Below are positions 7,691 through 13,604 of a DNA stretch of 13,604 bases, in pieces (position 1 is the stretch's first letter; every line of letters starts with the position of its first letter). Below the pieces are notes generated by a model that was not told where the DNA came from, searched no databases, and saw only the letters and a program-made list of their open reading frames with translations. The stretch lies in the NCBI GenBank assembly GCA_023420745.1, contig JAEZVQ010000203.1, forward strand, positions 1 to 13,604, written 5' to 3'. The position numbers were made by a program, and so were the translations under genes. This DNA comes from Actinomycetes bacterium. Lineage in GTDB: Bacteria > Actinomycetota > Actinomycetes > Actinomycetales > Actinomycetaceae.

Positions 7691-9274
7691 TTATGGCTGG
7701 TCGAGTCCCTCGTCCTCGGCTGTCTCACCTGTCGGAGCGGGATCATCTTCGACGTCAACGTCGCCAGCATTGACCTTCTCGGTGCCAACGTCTTCAGTGC
7801 GAACCGTATCGAGATCAGCTTCCTCGCCAACTTCGCTCCCCGGCTCCGCGACATTCTCTTGCTCCGCAGTGCCACCCTGCTCCGCGGTATCGCCTTGCTC
7901 CGCAGTATTCTCCTGCTCCGCGGTATTGCCTTGCTCCGCGGCATTCTCTTGCTCCGCAGTGCTATCGTGCTCCGCGGCTGAGTGACCTTCGCGCACGGCA
8001 CGCAGTCGCTGCCACCCGTTTCGATAGAGATCGACGGCACGTTCGTGGGCGAGCACCACAATGAGGAGCATCGGGATAACAATCTCGGCAGTCAACGCAA
8101 GTGCCGCCGGATACCAATTCGGGCCGACACCGACCAGTCGCTGGTTCCCCATACTCCCGGTAGCACCCCACATCAGAGCTGTCACGGCGAGCGCGAGGAC
8201 AACCACCATCGTGAGCATGCGCTCGCACACGTCTCGCCACGGGGCGCACCGGGTACGCCACGCGAGAACCGCCCCGACCACACACCCCACGATGATGGGG
8301 ATGACAATCACCCACCGCCCGATTGCGGTGGTCGGTGCGATCGCGAAAACAGGGATCGCGGGAATCGCACTCGCCGGCGCGGACAGCGGCGTGTGAAGCG
8401 CGTCAGTGGCGGTAAAGAAACCCGGCCCGGCCAGCCACGCCAGCGCGCAGGCGGCAACAACGGGAAGGTAAGTCAACTGCGCCAGCCACACCACCACCAG
8501 GTCAATAGTCGAGGCGTTGAGCAGGTGTTGCACTTCGAGCACCTGGGATAGCCCGCGAATCAGTCCCACCACGGTGACGATGACGCCGACACCGAGGCAC
8601 GCGAGAAACACCCATCCACCGTCAGCAGTCCCGCGACGATAGGTCGGATATCGGTCAACCCAACGACCGAGATCGCCACCGTGCCACAGGTGCCACGCGG
8701 TCGCGACCGCACTGAGGACGAGCGCAGCAATCCCCGTCATCAAGGGGTTCGACACCCCGTGACTCGCGGCTGAGAGGACGAGTACGGTAAGCCCGTAAAC
8801 CACGGGGAAGATGATGGTGCTCGCCCAGTCGCGACGACCGGATATGCGCAGCGCGAGGACAGCGAATACCACGTGGATCAGGGTCATCCCCAGCGGAGCG
8901 AGACTCACGGTGACGTGAGTGGCGCTCAGTGGCACGAGGTAGCTCAGTGCCCAGGCGTCAGAACCCAGCCGCATCGCCGCATTCCAGTCGGTGTCGAGCA
9001 TCCATTGATTGCCTGAGGTTGCGAGGAAGCCGATCATCGCAACCGACACGATGAGGATCCATCCGGCGAATGCTGAGACGATGGCGCCACCGATGACCGA
9101 GGGTGCGAGGTCAATCCCGGTTCGCCGTCGCGGAATTTGGACAACTCCATGCCCGCGGATGTCGGGAATATCGTCGGGAGCCGCACTGTCGTGGCGCGGC
9201 GCGCTCTCACGCGGGGCGTGAGCATCCACCAACGCGCGGCTTTGAGCCGGTGTCGTCTCCGGTGATGTCGGCAT
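7691..9274 (-). CDS. DUF6350 / PerM-like polytopic membrane protein with repeat tail
   Basis: A 527-residue membrane protein. Residues 1-55 form a hydrophilic, probably cytoplasmic N-terminus; about 58-410 contain many hydrophobic segments (for example 62-85, 125-143, 152-171, 178-195, 221-240, 258-282, 321-339, 353-370, 389-410). The blocks LAQLTYLPVVAACALAWLAG (264-283) with GPGF following, and GNQRLVGVGPNWYPA (376-390), resemble DUF6350, the family of mycobacterial PerM (Rv0955), a protein linked to cell division that also sits between sucCD and purH. The C-terminal tail (431-527) is strongly acidic and holds eight copies of a six-residue repeat (433-480). The ATG at 9272-9274 has GAGGAG at 9283-9288. 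The stop lies directly against the ZTP riboswitch of purH. Its role is inferred from family and position. Confidence 0.8.
   Translation of the reverse strand: MPTSPETTPAQSRALVDAHAPRESAPRHDSAAPDDIPDIRGHGVVQIPRRRTGIDLAPSVIGGAIVSAFAGWILIVSVAMIGFLATSGNQWMLDTDWNAAMRLGSDAWALSYLVPLSATHVTVSLAPLGMTLIHVVFAVLALRISGRRDWASTIIFPVVYGLTVLVLSAASHGVSNPLMTGIAALVLSAVATAWHLWHGGDLGRWVDRYPTYRRGTADGGWVFLACLGVGVIVTVVGLIRGLSQVLEVQHLLNASTIDLVVVWLAQLTYLPVVAACALAWLAGPGFFTATDALHTPLSAPASAIPAIPVFAIAPTTAIGRWVIVIPIIVGCVVGAVLAWRTRCAPWRDVCERMLTMVVVLALAVTALMWGATGSMGNQRLVGVGPNWYPAALALTAEIVIPMLLIVVLAHERAVDLYRNGWQRLRAVREGHSAAEHDSTAEQENAAEQGNTAEQENTAEQGDTAEQGGTAEQENVAEPGSEVGEEADLDTVRTEDVGTEKVNAGDVDVEDDPAPTGETAEDEGLDQP
7835..7978 (-). 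repeat. 18-bp tandem repeat, 8 units, inside the DUF6350 gene
   Basis: Eight in-frame 18-bp units run without gaps from 7978 down to 7835. Each encodes a six-residue unit of consensus T-A-E-Q-(E/G)-N; the end units are diverged (AAEHDS and VAEPGS). The core GCGGAGCA is nearly invariant, while the third-position and last-codon changes show the copies are not recent exact duplications. As a multiple of 3, copy-number change keeps the frame, so this may vary between strains. Confidence 0.9.
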
Positions 9275-9335
9275 CGGGGTTGCTCCTCACAGCGCAGGTC
9301 AATGGTCGGGACTCATTCGATCATACGGCGTGGAG

Positions 9336-10622
9336 TCACCTCGCCTCGTCCTTGACTTGACGACCGACGGTTCCGAGGAAGAAGACCAGGGTCGCGACAC
9401 CGAGCATGGCGGGCCAAATGATGAGCGGAACGATCAGACCACAGGTGTCAGCCAGAAAACCGCCGAGGATTGCAGCCACGGGGACGGATCCCATAGTCAC
9501 TGTCCGATAGGCCGCGGTTGTGCGTCCGAGTGACTCACTGTTGACGGCCGCGACAGTGTAGGCGCCGCCCGAAATGTTCGATAGCGTCATACTCAGCCCC
9601 CACAGTGCATCGAAAACAATGAAGAGTGGTCGTGCTGTAGCGGGAAACATCAGGGCGACCAGCGGCAACAGTGCCAGGACGAACTGAACACTCGAGCTGA
9701 CGAGGAAGATGTTCCACAGCGCGGAAGTTTTGGTGATCTTCGGGGCAATTGCCGCGCCGACCAGACCGGACACCGCTGCAATCGTTCCGAGCATTCCAAA
9801 AAAAGCCGGCCCGAGAGCTAACTCACGCAAGATCAGGATCGACAGCGTTGAGTCACTGATGGCAAGTCCCATATTGCCAGCGGTGACGAGGAGTACCACC
9901 GCGCGAAGCACCTTGTTTTCCCAGATGACATGAAAACCATGGGTGAGCTGGTGGCGCAACCGCGCAAACTTCGTACCTGAAGCTACCTCAGCCGTCTCGC
10001 TGTCTGAAGAAGAACCATCCCCCTCGGAACTTGTCTCGCTGCTGTCAATCGTCGGACGGTCAGGGCGGAGTAAGAGTGCCGTCAACACGGCGACGGTGAG
10101 CATGCCAATAGCGATGACGAGAGCGATCAGCGCATGCCCTCGTGCCACGAGAAGGCCAACAACGGCGGGTGCGGCAATTCTCGCCAGGCGATCTGCCGAT
10201 GACATGAGGCTGACGATGCCCGCCGCATCATCGTTGTCGCCCATAATCAGTGGAACGATCGAGACTTGGGAGTTCTCGGTTGCGACGACCACAATGCCGA
10301 ACAGCGTGACCAGAACCATGACGGCAACTGGAGTGAGGTGCCCCGTCAGGTAGAGAGCGGTTCCCAGCGCAATGAGAAAAGTCTTACACGTGAGCGACAG
10401 CAGCAGAATTCGCCACGGGCCGACATGGTCAACGACTGCGCCGAGCGGTACAGCTAGGAGAAGAAAAGAAACGGTTCCCAAAGCGTTGAGGATCCCAAGT
10501 TGCCCGGCTGTCAGCCCCAGGGTCGCGACAGCCACCATCATGATGGTGAGATCAAAAATCTCACTACCCGTCGCGTCAGAAAAGTTTGAAAACTGGAGCG
10601 TCCGCCCCCGCTGTCGTGCCAC
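9336..10622 (-). CDS. MFS transporter, drug-efflux-like
   Basis: A 428-residue protein with the 12-helix plan of the major facilitator superfamily. The hydrophobic segments fall into two halves split by a hydrophilic, Ser/Asp/Glu-rich central loop (about 187-230). The loop between helices 2 and 3 has the family's motif A in the form GAVVDHVGPWRIL (61-73), and NSQVSIVPLI (117-126) resembles efflux proteins of the EntS/macrolide-exporter kind. It probably exports or imports a small molecule by proton exchange; the substrate cannot be told. The start is a GTG at 10620-10622 with AAAGG about 11 bases upstream, so the start is less certain. Hand-counted GC in sampled stretches is about 52-60 %, below the about 65-67 % sampled in neighbours, suggesting later acquisition. 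Related mycobacterial loci, as I recall them, have no MFS gene here. Confidence 0.88.
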   Translation of the reverse strand: MARQRGRTLQFSNFSDATGSEIFDLTIMMVAVATLGLTAGQLGILNALGTVSFLLLAVPLGAVVDHVGPWRILLLSLTCKTFLIALGTALYLTGHLTPVAVMVLVTLFGIVVVATENSQVSIVPLIMGDNDDAAGIVSLMSSADRLARIAAPAVVGLLVARGHALIALVIAIGMLTVAVLTALLLRPDRPTIDSSETSSEGDGSSSDSETAEVASGTKFARLRHQLTHGFHVIWENKVLRAVVLLVTAGNMGLAISDSTLSILILRELALGPAFFGMLGTIAAVSGLVGAAIAPKITKTSALWNIFLVSSSVQFVLALLPLVALMFPATARPLFIVFDALWGLSMTLSNISGGAYTVAAVNSESLGRTTAAYRTVTMGSVPVAAILGGFLADTCGLIVPLIIWPAMLGVATLVFFLGTVGRQVKDEAR

Positions 10623-10676
10623 AGTGGTGCTTGCCTTTCGCGATGAAACCCCATTCCCGATATGGGACCTTGGTCA

Positions 10677-12002
10677 TCATACGTTACGGGGAGTGAGGCT
10701 CGATGCGGCGAGGGCTTCTTCCACTTCACGGTTGAGTTCGTCTCGTAAGTGGCGCGCGTAGAAATCGTCGGTGGCGGTCGCTCCGGCAAAACTCAGTGCC
10801 GCCACCGAGGCCAGTAGCGCAGATACCTTGAGGTAGGCCACGGATACCGGCAGGACGACGGAGTTGACGGTGATGAGGTGGGGCATCAGTTCTGTCCACT
10901 TCGTTTCCACCGCTGAGGGGATCGCCACGATGCAAAAGCCCACCAGGAATACCCCGACGATCAGGGCAAACATCCCGGCTTGCCACAGGTGTGCGAGGGC
11001 GTGGACGACGATGAGGTTGGCTCGTTGTGCGCGCGTCACCGGCACGTGCACGACCTCGCCATCCGTGTGACGACTGTCCAGATTCTCCTCGCCAACATCG
11101 TCGCTATCCTCCGCAGTTGCTGTGAGGATCTCGCGTGACACTCGCGCAATGACCGGGACAGGCACGCCCTCACGCACGAGCTCGTCGATGCGCTCCCCCG
11201 TCGTCGCGACGACGAGGATCGCGGCAAGTGCGACGAGGATGGCAACCACGGCGAACACACCCCACAGGGTAAGCGTCGAGGCAACTTGCCAGGTTTCAGC
11301 GGAGAAGAACGCAAAAAGGAAGGTCAACAGTGTCACCGGTAACGCTTTCGCTGTCAGCGGCACCATGTCGCGAATCTGGGCGAGGGCGCGACGCCACCCG
11401 AAGGTCGCCACCGACCCGACACCGCTGCGCACGGCAATGACCGCGACCGTGACAATGATGATCCGTACCGCCATCCATGCGAGGATGCGTTCTGGCGCCG
11501 ACGACCACACGCCGGTGAAATCCCCGAAAACCCGTGCCAGTAGGGGTGAAACGACGAAGACCACCGCCGCGGTGATCCCCACACCGACGCGCACGCGTTG
11601 CCCTGCTCGCGACACACACCAGGCGAGTGTCACCGAGGCGATGAGGCCGACGAGGGGAATAATCAGGGTCGCGAGCGCCGCGATTTCAGTGGCCGTGTCG
11701 AGAGCCCGCTGCTCGGCAATGTCGAGTGCCGCATGAGTGTCGGTGGTGGCGGCTAAAGCGTCAGAGTACTCAGCAAATACGGGAGATCGCACCAGGGCAG
11801 CCACCAGCGCTGAGGTGACCAGCGTGGCGATTTGGGCGATGACGACAAAGGTGGCAAATGGTGCGAGCCGCGCGAATAACAACGGGAGGCGCACTCGTTT
11901 CCCGGTGAATGTCGGCAGACCGTGGCGGATAAACCAACGGTGGGCACTAGTCCGGTGAAGGGTGTCGAGTCGTTTCACGCCCTTCAGTGTAGGTGTGCCC
12001 AC
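10677..12002 (-). CDS. Unrecognised polytopic membrane protein
   Basis: A 441-residue protein if read from the GTG at 12000-12002; I see no good ribosome site there, and a GTG at 11976-11978 (433 residues) is possible, so the start is uncertain. Hydrophobic segments are visible at about 46-71, 105-130, 138-158, 173-191, 220-235, 243-266, 330-362, 377-391 and 394-408. A hydrophilic acidic loop (about 267-325, including EDSDDVGEENLD at 298-309) separates the last pair of segments from the rest. The C-terminus FAGATATDDFYARHLRDEL (405-423), which leads into a charged amphipathic stretch, is reminiscent of actinobacterial integral membrane proteins of unknown function found near sucCD. I cannot assign a function. 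It lies 63 bases after sucD and 54 bases before the MFS gene, all co-directional. Confidence 0.75.
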   Translation of the reverse strand: MGTPTLKGVKRLDTLHRTSAHRWFIRHGLPTFTGKRVRLPLLFARLAPFATFVVIAQIATLVTSALVAALVRSPVFAEYSDALAATTDTHAALDIAEQRALDTATEIAALATLIIPLVGLIASVTLAWCVSRAGQRVRVGVGITAAVVFVVSPLLARVFGDFTGVWSSAPERILAWMAVRIIIVTVAVIAVRSGVGSVATFGWRRALAQIRDMVPLTAKALPVTLLTFLFAFFSAETWQVASTLTLWGVFAVVAILVALAAILVVATTGERIDELVREGVPVPVIARVSREILTATAEDSDDVGEENLDSRHTDGEVVHVPVTRAQRANLIVVHALAHLWQAGMFALIVGVFLVGFCIVAIPSAVETKWTELMPHLITVNSVVLPVSVAYLKVSALLASVAALSFAGATATDDFYARHLRDELNREVEEALAASSLTPRNV

Positions 12003-12065
12003 CGTGGTGTCGCAGTGCCCGAGGTCAATCGCTGTGCGAAAAACCCGGGGATATCAGGCGGATTG

Positions 12066-12986
12066 TCAGCGTCCGAGGAGTTCTCGAGCGAGGTTCGCCG
12101 TTTCGGTCGGCGTCTTGCCGACCTTGACTCCTACCGCCTCGAGTGCGGCTTTCTTCGCCGCAGCTGTGCCCGAGGAGCCGGACACGATGGCACCCGCGTG
12201 TCCCATCGTCTTCCCTTCCGGCGCGGTGAAGCCGGCGACGTAGCCGACGACCGGTTTGGTGACGTGCTCGGCGATGTATGCCGCCGCACGTTCCTCGGCG
12301 TCACCGCCGATCTCGCCGATCATCACGATCAGCTCAGTTTCGGGATCGGCTTCAAATGCGGCGAGCGCGTCGATATGCGTGGTGCCGATGACCGGGTCGC
12401 CACCGATACCGATGCAGGTGGTGAATCCGATGTCTCGCAGTTCGAACATCATCTGGTAGGTCAGTGTTCCTGACTTCGACACCAGCCCGATCGGGCCGCG
12501 GCCGGTAATGTCGGCCGGGGTGATTCCGACATTGGACTGTCCGGGGCTAATGATGCCCGGGCAGTTCGGGCCGATGATCTGGACGCCGGCGTCTTCAGCG
12601 ATCTGGCGGAATTCGACAGCGTCTTGCACGGGGACACCTTCGGTGATGACGACGACCAACCGCATCTTCGCTTCGACGGCTTCAATCACCGCGTCTTTGG
12701 TGAAACGCGGAGGGACGAAGATCACCGACACGTCAGCACCGGTGCTCGCCTTGGCTTCGGCGACTGTACCGAATACGGGAATCTCATGCGTTCCGGCTCG
12801 AACCTGGTCGGCAAGCGGCCCGTAGGGGACGATGTCGAACGATTGCACTTGCCCGGCTTTGCGCGGGTTGACGCCACCGACAATCGTCGTTCCGGCGGCG
12901 AGCATCCGGGTGGTGTGCTTGGTGCCTTCCGCGCCGGTCATCCCCTGGACGATGACGCGATCCTCAGCAGTGAGAAAAATAGCCAT
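12066..12986 (-). CDS. sucD: Succinyl-CoA synthetase, alpha subunit
   Basis: With SucC it makes the cytosolic enzyme that converts succinyl-CoA, phosphate and ADP (or GDP) to succinate, CoA and a nucleoside triphosphate in the TCA cycle. I place the start at the ATG 12984-12986 ([10 protein letters not shown]) because GAGGAG (12995-13000) lies 8 bases before it; longer readings of the frame run into sucC. The product has 306 residues, slightly above the usual 290-300. Seen: the CoA-binding Rossmann segment with [11 protein letters not shown] (15-25) and GGVNPRKAG (37-45); TEGVP (115-119); GPNCPG (139-144); SKSGTLTY (170-177); and MGHAGAI (261-267), whose His263 is the phosphohistidine of the reaction. 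The gap to the sucC stop is 23 bases, so the two form an operon. Confidence 0.97.
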   Translation of the reverse strand: MAIFLTAEDRVIVQGMTGAEGTKHTTRMLAAGTTIVGGVNPRKAGQVQSFDIVPYGPLADQVRAGTHEIPVFGTVAEAKASTGADVSVIFVPPRFTKDAVIEAVEAKMRLVVVITEGVPVQDAVEFRQIAEDAGVQIIGPNCPGIISPGQSNVGITPADITGRGPIGLVSKSGTLTYQMMFELRDIGFTTCIGIGGDPVIGTTHIDALAAFEADPETELIVMIGEIGGDAEERAAAYIAEHVTKPVVGYVAGFTAPEGKTMGHAGAIVSGSSGTAAAKKAALEAVGVKVGKTPTETANLARELLGR

Positions 12987-13009
12987 GGTTGTCTCTCCTC
13001 GCCTTCGTC

Positions 13010-13604
13010 TCAGGCCTTCGCCAGTTCCGCTGCTTTCGCGGCAGCGCCATCCATTGTGTCGATCATCGTGACGAGCGGGTGGTTCGCGTCCTCGAGGATG
13101 CGACGCCCTTCCTCGACTTTGTTGCCGTCGAGGCGCACGACGATCGGTTTCGTCGCCTGGGTGCCGAGAATTTCCAGTGCTCCGAGGATCCCTTTCGCCA
13201 CCTGGTCGCATGCCGTGATGCCGCCGAAGACGTTGACCAGGCAGGAGCGCACCTGGGTGTCGCCGAGGATGATCTCCAGCCCCTTCGCCATCACTTCTGC
13301 GGAAGCGCCGCCACCGATGTCGAGGAAGTTCGCCGGTCGCACCCCGTATTCCTCGCCGGCGTAGGCGACGACGTCGAGGGTGGACATCACCAGTCCTGCA
13401 CCGTTGCCGATAATGCCGACTTCACCTTCGAGGCGTACGTAGTTCAGCCCTGCTTCCTTCGCTTCCACTTCGAGGGCGTCTTCGCTCGAGGTGTCTTTCA
13501 GGGCGCGGTTTTCTTCGTGGCGAATCAGCGCATTGTCGTCAAGGGAGACTTTCCCGTCGAGGGCAATAATGTCGCCGGATTCGACTGCGACCAGCGGGTT
13601 GACT
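13010..13604 (-). CDS. sucC: Succinyl-CoA synthetase, beta subunit (C-terminal half, cut by window edge)
   Basis: ADP/GDP-forming subunit that pairs with SucD. The window holds the last 197 codons; a full protein is about 385-400 residues, so the N-terminal ATP-grasp part is missing to the right. The frame is open through the right edge. Seen, counting from the first whole codon: VNPL (1-4), part of the family's [13 protein letters not shown] (66-73); [10 protein letters not shown] (91-100); [17 protein letters not shown] (123-139); and [18 protein letters not shown] (153-170). These last belong to the C-terminal CoA-ligase domain. The GTG at 13466-13468 is internal to this domain and not a start. 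The stop is followed after 23 bases by sucD. Confidence 0.96.
   Translation of the reverse strand, partial: VNPLVAVESGDIIALDGKVSLDDNALIRHEENRALKDTSSEDALEVEAKEAGLNYVRLEGEVGIIGNGAGLVMSTLDVVAYAGEEYGVRPANFLDIGGGASAEVMAKGLEIILGDTQVRSCLVNVFGGITACDQVAKGILGALEILGTQATKPIVVRLDGNKVEEGRRILEDANHPLVTMIDTMDGAAAKAAELAKA

Noticed and set aside
7835..7978. Short regular repeats considered as a CRISPR array
   Set aside because: Units are contiguous 18-bp coding repeats with no spacers, in frame within the DUF6350 gene.
10650..10666. CCCAT/ATGGG hairpin between the unknown membrane protein and the MFS gene
   Set aside because: Only five base pairs with a 7-base loop and a short GTTT after it; too weak for a terminator call.
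12039..12050. CCCCGGG followed by five T on the minus strand after sucD, considered as a terminator
   Set aside because: No convincing stem of adequate length ends at the T run, so I do not call it.
13466..13468. GTG as a possible sucC start
   Set aside because: The frame stays open to the right edge and encodes the VNPL segment and further conserved SucC sequence, so this codon is internal.

Overview
The window is about 13.6 kb of GC-rich bacterial DNA. Every gene I can support lies on the minus strand, so transcription runs from high to low coordinates. The order sucC-sucD, membrane protein, DUF6350 (PerM family), purH, DUF3017, mdh resembles the core housekeeping neighbourhood of Actinomycetota; from memory, Mycobacterium has sucCD, a membrane protein, perM, purN and purH together. 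GC content, lipoprotein signal and gene content all fit a free-living or commensal actinobacterium. I cannot name a genus from sequence alone.

Layout in transcription order. (1) 13604-12066: the C-terminal half of sucC and a complete sucD, the two subunits of succinyl-CoA synthetase. (2) 12002-7691: three membrane proteins, namely an unrecognised multi-pass protein, an MFS transporter with visibly lower GC, and a DUF6350/PerM-like protein whose acidic tail carries eight copies of an 18-bp tandem repeat. (3) 7690-5906: a ZTP (pfl) riboswitch, a leader with hairpins around the Shine-Dalgarno and start codon, and purH, the last two steps of IMP synthesis. (4) 5895-5623: a small DUF3017 membrane protein. 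(5) 5610-1555: a promoter-like region and a tight pfk-pgi pair. The phosphofructokinase is a 762-residue tandem-domain enzyme of the eukaryotic type. (6) 1530-416: mdh with a leader hairpin and a clear 3' terminator-type hairpin. (7) 415-1: a non-coding stretch with an operator-like inverted repeat, then the first 44 codons of a lipoprotein gene that runs off the left edge.

Functionally the window joins upper glycolysis (pgi, pfk), the TCA cycle (mdh, sucCD) and purine synthesis (purH). The regulatory logic that can be read best is at purH: the aptamer has the P1, P2 and P3 helices and conserved strands of the ZTP class, which senses the AICAR derivative ZTP/ZMP, and AICAR is the substrate of PurH's transformylase domain. 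I see no CRISPR array, tRNA, rRNA, insertion sequence or defence system. The most rewarding items are the riboswitch with its possible switching helices, the eukaryotic-type PFK, and the repeat tail of the PerM-like protein.
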